A stretch of 64,000 nucleotides of DNA from Phytomonas francai (taxonomy: Eukaryota; Euglenozoa; Kinetoplastea; Trypanosomatida; Trypanosomatidae): the NCBI GenBank assembly GCA_001766655.1, contig MJCC01000020.1, forward strand, positions 221,483-285,482. Direction: 5' to 3'. The translations under genes and the position numbers were made by a program. Position 1 is the stretch's first letter. Each line of letters starts with the position of its first letter. The notes below the pieces were generated by a model that saw nothing but the letters and a program-made list of their open reading frames with translations, was not told where the DNA came from and ran no database searches. This document shows positions 10,208 through 19,900 of this stretch, in pieces.

Positions 10208-11260
10208 ATGATGGATCAGAAACAAATGCATAAGCTTCTCCTTATGGGGCCAGGTGGTGCAGGAAAAACCTGTATGCGTAGTATTATTTTTGATAACTAC
10301 CTTCCCCGTGACGCACTACGCCTGGGAATTACGATTTCGTTGGATCAGAGTCAAGTACACATTCTGCGTAATCTTTTCCTCAACTTGTGGGATTGTGGTG
10401 GGCAGCATCGCTACGTTTCGGAGTACCTCAATCGTCAGAAGGAGTACATCTTCCGCTCGGTTGCGGTTATGTTGTTTGTGTTTGACATCAATAGCATGAG
10501 CCGAGATAGCGATGGAGCAGCTGAGAGATTTGTGGCGAGTACAGCAAACGGCAGCAGCTCTAACATGGATTGGAGGCTTCCGGAAATGCTTGAATACTTT
10601 CAGATGTCTATGCGGTATATACGGCAGTACAGCCCCCAAGCCAAGGTTTTTGTGTTTTTACACAAGATGGATCTGATCAACAAGAACATGCGGGAGCACC
10701 TTTTCGAGTTACACAAGCAGAAGATATTAAATAGTATTGACTCAGACGGGTCAGATATACAGTTCTTTGCAACTAGTATCTGGTTGCCTTCGCTCTACTT
10801 GGCATACAGCTCAGTTGTACGCTCCTTAATCCCACATCGCGAAGTGTTGATCGAGGCAATGCGTTCCATAGCAACGGCGTGTAATGCCGTCGAAGTAGCA
10901 CTCTACGAGCGCAGCACCTTTTTATGCCTGGCGCACATCAGTCGACATGGCTTAGATAAGACATCGCACACCCCTGACTCCGCTGAGCTTCGGACCACAG
11001 AGGTGAGCGATACTATAAAACACTTCAAACTTAGCTGCATGAACAACACAGCGAATCTGTGCGGGTTGCAGATCGCAACTGGAGAGCTGACGGCTTTGTT
11101 GGTTCCATTCACTGATTATACTCAAGTTCTTGTGGTTTCTGAGGACCCGAGCGTTAATGTCGAGCAACACCAGCTGAACGTCACTTCTGCGAGGCGCCAG
11201 TTCCACCAATTCTTAAACTCAGATGCTCCATCCGCGATGGCCATGCATGAAGTTCTGTAA
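10208..11260 (+). CDS. RagA/Gtr1-family GTPase
   Basis: 350 aa. It carries the G1 P-loop GPGGAGKT (residues 14-21) followed by CMRSIIFDNY, then RLGITISLDQS, the G3 motif LNLWDCGGQ (59-66) and the G4 motif HKMD (152-155). TSIW and LYLAYSSVVRSLIP match the RagA/B pattern, and VVRSLIP, FERATF-like and FKLSC segments continue into the roadblock-type C-terminal domain. In other eukaryotes RagA/B (Gtr1) pairs with RagC/D (Gtr2) on lysosome or vacuole membranes and recruits TORC1 in response to amino acids. The open frame extends to 10181, but that codon is TTG. The first ATG is at 10208, immediately followed by a second. Two short Ser/Gly/Ala-rich inserts (about residues 97-120) are absent from the human protein. 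Its RagC/D partner is not in this window. Confidence 0.9.
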   Translation: MMDQKQMHKLLLMGPGGAGKTCMRSIIFDNYLPRDALRLGITISLDQSQVHILRNLFLNLWDCGGQHRYVSEYLNRQKEYIFRSVAVMLFVFDINSMSRDSDGAAERFVASTANGSSSNMDWRLPEMLEYFQMSMRYIRQYSPQAKVFVFLHKMDLINKNMREHLFELHKQKILNSIDSDGSDIQFFATSIWLPSLYLAYSSVVRSLIPHREVLIEAMRSIATACNAVEVALYERSTFLCLAHISRHGLDKTSHTPDSAELRTTEVSDTIKHFKLSCMNNTANLCGLQIATGELTALLVPFTDYTQVLVVSEDPSVNVEQHQLNVTSARRQFHQFLNSDAPSAMAMHEVL

Positions 11261-11736
11261 ATTGTAAACTAAAAAAATGCATAGCAGACGTGGGGCGCAT
11301 GTCGAAACTAGAAGGCGACACATTTCTTGATTGCTTCATTTTTAATAACCTACATCGAGTCGTTACGTTTTTGTTGCCTCGTTCCCAAATGGTGTGCTGT
11401 ACTGCTGTTTCATCCGGATAGGAATTTGACGGCTATAGAGAGGAGGAGGAGGGGGGTTTCTGTAGGTATTGGGTTTTTGAGCAAAATCGGACGTGCTTTT
11501 CTCGAGCTTCTTTCCCACCATTGGTTGCACCCCAAACACGCATCTAACACTGAGAGTTGTGCTTAATTCGACTCGATAGGTAAAATCTTCCTATTCCGTT
11601 GTATTTTATTTTTGTCTACCAAGAGCACTTTACATTTACAAGATCTTGCTCCCATTTAGTAGGAGAGTATCGTGTATTCGGAACTATATATCCGAGAGCA
11701 CTTCTTCGTTATATCCATATCCATATCCATCATCAT
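11261..11736. other. Intergenic region
   Basis: AT-rich spacer with a (CCATAT)3-like stretch near 11713-11731. No gene was recognised. The open frame 11327-11566 has no family resemblance and no clear acceptor. Confidence 0.5.
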
Positions 11737-11774
11737 TTCTTTATTTTTTTTTTTTTGTCTCGTAATCGATATAG
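11737..11774 (+). promoter_or_regulatory. Predicted trans-splice acceptor of the beta-propeller gene
   Basis: A long T tract (11737-11760) is followed by the first AG at 11773-11774, 27 nt before the ATG at 11802. Confidence 0.5.
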
Positions 11775-11801
11775 CTACTCCATTTTATCAGAAGAGTTTT
11801 A

Positions 11802-14800
11802 ATGTCTACAAGAGACTCTTCTCATTCCGTATTAGTGCCGGTGCAAATGAAACAGACTGTATTGCCTTCTAAGGTGTCAGGGTATAGCGTCACGGGCCCT
11901 TCTTTAGTATCTTTGGGCCATCACGAGAAGCATTTAGCCTTCACCGTATCTCCAAGCCTGTTAGCAGTAACAGAATGCAGCGGTAAACTAGATTGTCTGA
12001 TGTCTGACTCATCGACAGTCTTTTGCATGGTTGAGGATCCCGCTGCAGAGGTGATATCCGTGGTGCGTGTCCACGATGAAAAGGACCTGTTGTGCGTTGG
12101 CACAGAGGGGCACGGGGCCTACCTGACCTCCGCCACGTCGCCTCTACTATCCAGCGAGACCCGTTTGCCGCTCCCATTCATTGGTGAGCAGATATGGAGT
12201 GCCTGTTTCCTGTCCGTCGCCGCTTCACTGGTTTCCGACACCAAAGTCAGCACGCTCTACGGGAAATCGGAGGACCTTTTGGTGCTTTCTTCCGCCTTCA
12301 AGCGGCACCATGAGCCCTCGCCCCATCGACTTTCCCTATGGCAGGTCCGGGAGGGCTGCCTGCTTTGGCGTGGACCCATGGAGCCGATAAGTGCGATGTG
12401 CGCCTTTCCGAGGGTGCCCTCTTTTGCGGGCTGTTCTCGCGGCGCGCTGTCGCTCTTCACGGTGCGGCGCGCGGAGGGCGCGGGAGCGGACCCGGCCGTG
12501 GCGGGGTCAGCCCCTCTCCCCAAGGACGTCCAGCCCTGCCGAAAGAGCGCTGGCGGCGTGGCCCTGCTAATGCGCGTTTGCGATACTGTTGAGGTGCTCA
12601 AGGGGGTCGAGTACGTGCACTGCGCATCGTGCAATAACCCCAAGGAGGGCTCTTTCCTCGGGCTAACCGCTACAGGGTTTTTGGTGTCCTTCGATCGTTT
12701 TACCGGTGCAATCATCCGTTGGATGGATTGCAAAATCAGTCCCGCGTGTTCAGTGACCTTTGCCTCGAGGGGGAATTATATTCTGCTAGCCGGCACCTTT
12801 GCTCGCTTCTTCCTATCAAAGAATTGGGGGTTCTGTGGCAGGGTCAAGGTGGAGAGCACCGCTGTTTCAAGCCCTCAAAAGGGCCTGCATTTCACCGCAG
12901 GTGTGTCTATCGGCTCGTGTGCAGTCCTTTTTTCGAGCAACAATGGTTATTCTATTCAGCATTTTGTTCAGTCTTCAACAGCACCAACTACGCCCGCCTC
13001 TGGTGTGACGATCAGCGCGAACGCAGCCTCCCCTGCGACGGGGGAACTGGCCACCAGCGGCAACCAGTACCAAGGACATAAGCTGCGGTTCCACCAAAAG
13101 TCTTTCTTTTGCCCTGTCGAGGCAGACGAGTTCGAGGGGAAAGATAGTATGCAGTGGATCCGACCGACTCCCTCACCTTCACCTCATGGGACGTGGTGTC
13201 TGTGGACCCGAAAATGCCTTCGTTTGTACTCACCGAAGCTGTTTTTGCGCAAACAAGTTGTGGTGAATAGCTCTTGTGTTGTCTACCACACCCTAAGCCG
13301 TGTGGTCCTTATATATGAACTGGACAGCGCCGAGCTAGTGGCTTATGCTGGAGTCGATGAGTGGCGCCTCGCTACGAGTCTGCGGCAGACTGAACGTCTG
13401 GATAGTTTATGCGCAGGTATCTCCACCGATGTCTGTGCAGGGTATTGCCTCGACAACCATACTGTTTACGCCTTCAGTAGCCGTTGGAAGTCCTCACCGA
13501 ATAATGGACTTAGTACGCTTAATTTGGTCCCGCTATGGATTAGACGTTTGGAAGTAGCAAGTGGCTCTCTTAACCGAATTTTCTTTCTGGGGAGCCGGCT
13601 TTACGGCAAAGCCGACAACACGTTGGTTGAGCTTGAGATAGGAAGACTTCATGCTTTCGATGCACCGATGCTTTCATTGTGCGTGGCGGGCACGGATGTT
13701 CTGTTTCTTCAAACTGACCGTTGCATGCACTACGCTCCCGACAGCGGATTTCTAAAGCCGCTCCATTGTTCTCTGTCGTCGCCCCCGACGTGCGTAACCT
13801 ATGAGACAACCTTTGGCCTTGTGGCTGTAGCCGACACACATAGGGTGTACGTCATGTGCCTCGGTGACGCGTCACCTTTTTGGGAGGTTAGGCACTCATT
13901 AGGGAGCCGACACCCTGAGGCTGAAGTTATTCGTTCCGTCGCACTCCGTGCCGACCCCATGCACGTCGTGTTGAGCATATTGAATGCGCAGGGAAGCCTT
14001 TCCGAGTATGTCCTCAAAACGGACGAACTCCCGCACAGCGCACGTTGTCACACCTTCCAGACAGTACCTCGATCCTCGAGGTCTGATAATTTACCACCCA
14101 TGAGAAACGGCAAAAAACACGCAGCAGTCAGCGCTCAGGGGGCTCGAAACAGGGCCCTTTCTGAGGGCACGCCCACAAATCTCGAGCTCCGGGATCGATT
14201 TGACGCCCTTTCTGGTTTCTTTGCGGAACATAAAAAGATGTCTGCTGCCTCAGGCCGGTCACGCAGCCAAATGTTACGTTGCGGGACTCTTTCATCTTTT
14301 CCTTTCCAGCCGCGAAACGCAGAGCCCCTCGCGCCCTCTGGTAAATCCAGAATAGCGCATGAGCCGGCTATCGAGACCCCGAAGCATAGCGTTGATGGGT
14401 TAGTCCCCGAGAGCAAGCTTCCAGGTAGTGATCAAGAGAAGACCATACTAAGCTTGGAAAGCGGGGCCATGCCTGATGTTGACTTGCCGTCGGCTCGATT
14501 CGGTGCCACACCCAACAATACTCCCACAAAAACTCCAACAAGGCTTTCTAATAATAATGTTGTGGAATCAGCAGCGTCGATGTCGGCAATGTTGGATGTT
14601 TCAGCGCTTACCTTTCCAGCAGGCTCTTGCGAAATGAAGGGGAATGACGTATTAAACACAGGCTTGGATGAGTCAGGCTTTGCCGATGATGGCCTGCGGC
14701 AGCGCAGCCTCTCCAACCCGTCTCGAAACACAGCTAACGCGCAAGCGAATTTTCATCTTGCACAACTCAATACCATTGCATCTCCCGAGTGTAAGATCAA

Positions 14801-15260
14801 CAACAGCTTCACAGACTTTACCAACTCGTGTTCTCGTCCTGCAGCCCATGATGCCGCTGTGCAACCCCAGCCCAACCATCCGAGGACAACTTCGGGATCT
14901 CTTTCTTTCGCCTCTACAGGGAGACTTTCGGAGCATACACGTCAGTTACGTGAATCTCTTGAGCATCTCAAAGATCTCCTAGACCAGCCGGATCTACGCT
15001 TCGACGCAGAAGATGATGCCGAATTTAGTAAGCTTCCGTTTCTTCTCAGTAATATTGCGACTACAGTGCAGTCATGTCGAGATCGCCGATCCAATGATAC
15101 GTCCTCGAGCAGTTTGTTGCACACTATCGACAATGCGCTACCCAAGGATTATTCCCAGGTGCTTCTAACTCAGATGCAGCTTATTCAGCAGCAGTATAAA
15201 CATTTGGAGCAACAGAACCAAATCATACTCGAAAAGTTATCGGGAGGAAGTGGGAAATAA
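11802..15260 (+). CDS. Large beta-propeller-like protein with C-terminal coiled coil
   Basis: 1,152 aa; family not firmly recognised. Residues about 20-740 are beta-strand-rich with repeated patterns of the WD40/propeller kind (for example RFTGAIIRWMDCKI and SLWQVREGCLLWRG), alternating short hydrophobic strands and Gly/Asp turns. Residues about 760-1040 are Ser/Pro/Asn-rich and likely disordered. Two helical segments follow near the end (about 1045-1070 and 1125-1150, the latter Leu/Gln-rich, VLLTQMQLIQQQYKHLEQQN). A propeller, linker and C-terminal coiled coil occur in several centrosomal and scaffold proteins (NEDD1- or WDR62-type layouts), but I cannot assign one. The stretch 12300-12560 is locally GC-rich. 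The ATG at 11802 sits 27 nt after a good acceptor. Confidence 0.8.
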   Translation: MSTRDSSHSVLVPVQMKQTVLPSKVSGYSVTGPSLVSLGHHEKHLAFTVSPSLLAVTECSGKLDCLMSDSSTVFCMVEDPAAEVISVVRVHDEKDLLCVGTEGHGAYLTSATSPLLSSETRLPLPFIGEQIWSACFLSVAASLVSDTKVSTLYGKSEDLLVLSSAFKRHHEPSPHRLSLWQVREGCLLWRGPMEPISAMCAFPRVPSFAGCSRGALSLFTVRRAEGAGADPAVAGSAPLPKDVQPCRKSAGGVALLMRVCDTVEVLKGVEYVHCASCNNPKEGSFLGLTATGFLVSFDRFTGAIIRWMDCKISPACSVTFASRGNYILLAGTFARFFLSKNWGFCGRVKVESTAVSSPQKGLHFTAGVSIGSCAVLFSSNNGYSIQHFVQSSTAPTTPASGVTISANAASPATGELATSGNQYQGHKLRFHQKSFFCPVEADEFEGKDSMQWIRPTPSPSPHGTWCLWTRKCLRLYSPKLFLRKQVVVNSSCVVYHTLSRVVLIYELDSAELVAYAGVDEWRLATSLRQTERLDSLCAGISTDVCAGYCLDNHTVYAFSSRWKSSPNNGLSTLNLVPLWIRRLEVASGSLNRIFFLGSRLYGKADNTLVELEIGRLHAFDAPMLSLCVAGTDVLFLQTDRCMHYAPDSGFLKPLHCSLSSPPTCVTYETTFGLVAVADTHRVYVMCLGDASPFWEVRHSLGSRHPEAEVIRSVALRADPMHVVLSILNAQGSLSEYVLKTDELPHSARCHTFQTVPRSSRSDNLPPMRNGKKHAAVSAQGARNRALSEGTPTNLELRDRFDALSGFFAEHKKMSAASGRSRSQMLRCGTLSSFPFQPRNAEPLAPSGKSRIAHEPAIETPKHSVDGLVPESKLPGSDQEKTILSLESGAMPDVDLPSARFGATPNNTPTKTPTRLSNNNVVESAASMSAMLDVSALTFPAGSCEMKGNDVLNTGLDESGFADDGLRQRSLSNPSRNTANAQANFHLAQLNTIASPECKINNSFTDFTNSCSRPAAHDAAVQPQPNHPRTTSGSLSFASTGRLSEHTRQLRESLEHLKDLLDQPDLRFDAEDDAEFSKLPFLLSNIATTVQSCRDRRSNDTSSSSLLHTIDNALPKDYSQVLLTQMQLIQQQYKHLEQQNQIILEKLSGGSGK

Positions 15261-15480
15261 CCCGCTTATTGTCTTTTGAAGATTTTGTTTTGCGTTTTCT
15301 TTAATATAGCTAATACGAATTTTTAGAATTTTTTCGAGTACAACACAAATCTTGGTTGCTTTACGAGATTTCCCTTTCGAGGCATGCGTATTTCCGGTTG
15401 TGTTGGTATTCCTTCAAATCCTTACTTACTATTTCCCCTTCCCTCAACATTATCCTTTATTATACTTATTATCTCTGTTC

Positions 15481-15499
15481 ATATATTTTTTTCCTCTAG
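15481..15499 (+). promoter_or_regulatory. Predicted trans-splice acceptor that sets the start of the RRM-like gene
   Basis: A T-rich tract ends in TTTTTTTCCTCTAG with the AG at 15498-15499. It lies downstream of an in-frame ATG at 15384, so mature mRNA would lack that ATG and begin translation at 15537. Confidence 0.5.
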
Positions 15500-15536
15500 A
15501 AATCCTTCATGTGAATATAGCGCAGGCGCAGCAACG

Positions 15537-16523
15537 ATGTCTTTTCTATTTGTATCTAGTCTGCCCAAAGAAGAGTCAATCGAATCCATTCAGGCGTTTC
15601 TTGAGGCTTCGTTTCCTTCAAGCATATCTATAAGAATACTGCGGAGCGGTCAGGGACACAAGGGGCACGCGTACGTCCACTTCGCCGATGAGAGGGCGGC
15701 ACAGGTGGCCTCTGAACCTTACACCGTTGCACACAGCGATGGTTCTGGTAAGGAAGTTTTGACGCCATTGATGTACAGCGACAACCGCACGGAGCTGCGG
15801 CTCCGCGTTTGTGACGCCGGAGGACGATCGAAAATCGGAGACCTCACTGACGCAACGCGATTTCATGAGCCTTCTGCGACGCCCAACGCTCTCATTGCTG
15901 CTATCGAAGGGATGCCTTTGCCGCCCCATTGTGCAGATATGGCGCCATATAAGCGGTGCCGCTATGTTGTTTCTTCTGACGGAACAAAGTGCTCTGCCGA
16001 AGACGAGAACAAGAGGCCTTTTTTAGCGATGCGCCAAATTGGCACTGTGGAGGACGATTTAACCTCCACTAAAGTATGCGTTATTGTTGCGCCCGATACC
16101 GAAGAAAAGGAGGTCGGAGAGGGTACCCAACGCGATGTTTCGATTGTCCGCTGTGGTCCACCGTCTCTAAAAGCGCTGTTTGAACCAGCATGTGGGTTGA
16201 GAGAGCAGTTGCGGCTGAGGGAAGGATGGGACGTGGAGAAGGATCAACCACGAAAGTGGAGTCCTGAAGTTGATGGAGAGGAAGCAGAGACAATTGTCGA
16301 TAGAGATGAGGGATACGTCCAGGGAAGCGATCAAGGACACCAGCAGAATCAGGAATTAGAGTCGAGGCTGAAGTGTATGCAGGGCTGTAGTTGGTTATCA
16401 CCTTCAGAAACACTCGATGCACTACGATTGTTTTTTGATGGCAAAGGAGGTGTAGCGGTAAAGGATAAGTTTGGCTCTGTCGCGGTGATGAGCCTTCCAG
16501 CATATGTGGCGTCATTGGAGTAG
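15537..16523 (+). CDS. RRM-like RNA-binding protein (putative)
   Basis: 328 aa from the ATG at 15537. The first about 75 residues follow an RRM layout: beta1 FLFVSSLP, helix KEESIESIQAFLEASF, beta2 SISIRILR, and an RNP1-like strand GHKGHAYVHFAD, ending in a helix rich in Ala. The rest is Glu/Asp/Lys-rich with no recognised domain. Near the end, SPSETLDALRLFFDGKGGVAV could be a small helical motif. RNA binding is inferred from the fold pattern only. The frame is open back to an ATG at 15384, but that part is hydrophobic, T-rich and contains the likely splice acceptor, so it is treated as leader. Confidence 0.6.
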   Translation: MSFLFVSSLPKEESIESIQAFLEASFPSSISIRILRSGQGHKGHAYVHFADERAAQVASEPYTVAHSDGSGKEVLTPLMYSDNRTELRLRVCDAGGRSKIGDLTDATRFHEPSATPNALIAAIEGMPLPPHCADMAPYKRCRYVVSSDGTKCSAEDENKRPFLAMRQIGTVEDDLTSTKVCVIVAPDTEEKEVGEGTQRDVSIVRCGPPSLKALFEPACGLREQLRLREGWDVEKDQPRKWSPEVDGEEAETIVDRDEGYVQGSDQGHQQNQELESRLKCMQGCSWLSPSETLDALRLFFDGKGGVAVKDKFGSVAVMSLPAYVASLE

Positions 16524-16689
16524 GAGAGCCATAGGGTCTTTTTTGTGTGTTTGTATGTGTGTGTTTATGTGTGTGCAACACACCTAATGGAGAAAGTTTA
16601 GGGGGAAACTGGAAAGAGTGGAAATGAGGCTGTAGGAGGTGAAATTCTTACTTTTTCTATTTGGATTATATCGATCAATGATATTATTC

Positions 16690-16736
16690 TCTACTGTTTA
16701 TTCTCTCATCTTATTTATTTTCTCGACTAATTTCAG
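16690..16736 (+). promoter_or_regulatory. Predicted trans-splice acceptor of the P4-ATPase gene
   Basis: A pyrimidine-rich tract with CTCTCATCTTATTTATTTTC ends in AATTTCAG, with the AG at 16735-16736. The implied 5' UTR of about 185 nt would contain the TA repeat. An AG at 16903-16904 is the alternative, but it is preceded by TA repeats instead of pyrimidines. Confidence 0.4.
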
Positions 16737-16830
16737 AGGAAATACCAAGTATAGGGAGAGCATCATCTAAGCATTGTTAGCATTATTTAGTCGTTTGCTT
16801 AAAATATTTAACTAAAAAGGTAAAGATAGA

Positions 16831-16836
16831 ATATAT

Positions 16837-16885
<49 letters not shown>
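16831..16885. repeat. CA/TA dinucleotide microsatellite
   Basis: ATATATACACACACACATAC grades into a long uninterrupted TA run ending 36 bp before the P4-ATPase start codon. Confidence 0.9.
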
Positions 16886-16890
<5 letters not shown>

Positions 16891-16920
16891 TAATCAAGCT
16901 TTAGTGCAAGGGGCATTATA

Positions 16921-19900
16921 ATGGCACCAAAGTTTCAGTTTAATGCACCTAGGAGTTCAGAAAATTCTAAAATAAAGAACGATAATGGAATAAAAACACC
17001 ACGTAAAGTTTCTAGCTTTCGTTCCTTTTTCGATAGGATTTTCTGCTTAAAATCCCACAGGGCCTTTAAATTCAATAGTCTTGAGGAACAATCCACCGAG
17101 GAGGTCATTATCTACATGAATGATCCAGAAAGAAACAAGCAATTCAAATTTCCTACCAATTTTATATATACTTCAAAGTATACATTATTGTCGTTTTTGC
17201 CGGTTGGCCTCTTCTATCAATTAAAGTATATTAGTAACTTTTATTTTCTCATTCACATGATACTTTCACTGATACCAGGGGTGTCCCCAATCAGCCCGAT
17301 AACTTCTGTTCTACCATTAATGTTTGTGCTTTTTGTGGCACTCTGTAGAGAATGTGTAGAGGACATCGTTCGACATCAGTCCGATAAAAGAGTTAATTCC
17401 TTGCCGGTTGAAGTACTCCGAGACGGAAGGATGGTGACAATTCCTAGCTACAAGATTGTCCCAGGTGATATTGTTAGGATTAGCAATGGCGATGATATCG
17501 CTGCTGATGTGATTCTTCTTTCTTCTTCGATGGATGAGGGCCAGGCTTTCATTGACACATGCAACCTAGATGGTGAAGCAAACCTAAAAGGTCGCAAAGC
17601 TCTGGAGGCGACTTGGAATCTCACGAGTGAAGAGGATTTCAAAAATATTTCCGCTGTTCTCCACACAACCCCACCGGATTCCGGTCTTCTTTCATGGATG
17701 GGAATGATAAACATAGACGGGGTCGAGCTTTCCTTGTCATTAGACCAATTTCTCTACAGAGGTTGCTTACTAAAAAACACAGAATGGGTATGGGGAATGG
17801 TAGTCTACACTGGTGTGGACACCAAGCTCTTTAAAAATTTGAAGAAGAAGCCATTTAAGTCGTCTAGTCTCAAACGTAAGATGAACATAATCATCGTGTT
17901 CATTTTTGTTCTCCAGAATGTTTGTGTTCTCACATTTTGCGGATTGGCGTATTTGTGGTACATTAACGGGACCCAATTCTGGTACTTGTCCTTCTACTTG
18001 CCTGATACCAAAGTCTTTAAGTACTTCTTATTTCGCTATTTTACCTATTTTATTTTGCTGAGCTATCTTATCCCCATCTCACTTTTTGTGACCATTGATT
18101 TGTGCAAGGTGGTTCAGGCCTACTGGATGCGTGTGGATTGTGAGATGATGAAAGACGTAAATGGAAAAGTGAGAGGTTGCAGGGTTAACACTTCAGATCT
18201 TAATGAGCAGCTAGCCATGGTAAAGTTTATTTTCACCGACAAAACTGGAACACTGACAGAGAATGTAATGCAATACAAGTTTGGCGACGCTCTTGGCGTT
18301 AGTATTGACGGTGATAACCTAGATAGTGCATTCTCTAAACTAGACACCAATAGCCCTCAGTATGCGGCGCTTTTTGAGTACTTCCTAGCATTGGCATTAT
18401 GCAACACTATTTATATTTTCAAGAGTGAAAACGAACCTTATAAAATCACATATGGGGGGCCCTCCACGGATGAGAAAGCCTTGGTTGAGGCTGCCGCCAG
18501 AGCAGGTTTCTGCATGACCCAACGTACTCTTCGGAGCATCACCTTGGAAATCGGGAGGAGCACACGTGTGTTCAATATTCTCTCCACATTAGAGTTTACA
18601 CCTGAGCGTAAGATGATGAGCATCATCGTCGAGGATGCATCGACAGGCAGGATAACTTTATATAGCAAAGGGGCTGATAGTTTTATTAAATCGCAGCTTA
18701 GCCCTGCGGCTGATGTTCAAGCTAATTTTGTGAAGACAGAGGCTGCCCTAAGCAATGCGGCCTCAATGGGTCTTCGAACGCTGTTGATTTGTGCCAAGGA
18801 TTTAAGCTTTAGCGAGTTCCAGAGATGGAATAATGATTTTGAAGAAGCTAACAAAATGCTACAAAATCGCAGCGCTAATGTTGACCGTGTTTGTTTGGAG
18901 ATAGAACGGGACATGAGGCTAATCGGCATGACGGCCATCGAGGATCGTTTGCAGGATGAAGTACCAGAGACGCTATCTTTCTTCACCGAGGCGGGGGTGG
19001 TTATTTGGATGCTGACCGGAGACAGGCGTGAGACAGCTGTGGCGATTGGGGCAACCACCACTTTGCTTGACCCACGTAACGACTTTATAGACCACATTGA
19101 CATTGGGTCCTTTGATCCTTCACAGTCTGAAGCAAGAAAAAAAGTGGGTAATGATCTAAAGCTTATTGAAATGCATCATGAAATGAAGAAAAGCTTGACG
19201 GGAAAGCGCTGTATCTTCGTGGTGGACGGCGCTGCCTTGACAATAGCTATGGAGCATTACTATAGGAAATTTTTGTCGATCTCTCAGAAGGCTGACGCAG
19301 CTATATGTTGTCGCCTTACTCCTTTGCAAAAGGCCAGTGTTGTGCGCATGTTTCAGAAAGAGACTGGCCTGACAGCTCTAGCCATTGGCGATGGTGTTAA
19401 TGACGTGTCCATGCTCCAGGAAGGACGTGTGGGGGTTGGCATTATTGGATTGGAGGGCGTGCAGGCTGCTTTAGAGTCCGATTATGCGATTCCCCGCTTC
19501 AAGCATCTCCGTCGTCTCTGCGCAGTTCATGGGCGGTACGCGCTCGTGCGCAACGCCAGTTGCATCCTTACGAGCTACTATAAAAATTTTATCTTGTCCG
19601 TCATCCAGATTATATTCGCCTTCTACAATAGCTTCTCAGGGATGTCGCTCTTCGACGGATGGCTTTTAATCCTTTACAACATAGCACTTACTTCCTTGCC
19701 ACCATTTCTTCTGGGCATTCTCGAAAAGGATATACCTGAGAATATTTTGCTAAAACAACCAATTCTTTTCTCCTTTTTGTCTCGTGGCCAGTATTTTAAC
19801 CTTAAGATATTGCTAATCTGGATGTTGGAAGGACTTGTTTCCGCATTTATTATCTTTTACACGGCTTTTCCCGTTCTACAGACATTCATTGGGAGCTATA

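Larger units (their letters stand above)
16524..16920. other. Intergenic region with GT-rich and TA repeats
   Basis: It contains a GT-rich stretch (16541-16575), a good pyrimidine tract ending in TTTCAG (AG at 16735-16736), and a CA/TA microsatellite just before the next gene. Confidence 0.6.

Noticed and set aside
15384..15536. N-terminal extension of the RRM-like gene from an upstream ATG
   Set aside because: The stretch is hydrophobic, T-rich and contains a good pyrimidine tract plus AG (15498-15499), so it is probably removed by trans-splicing.
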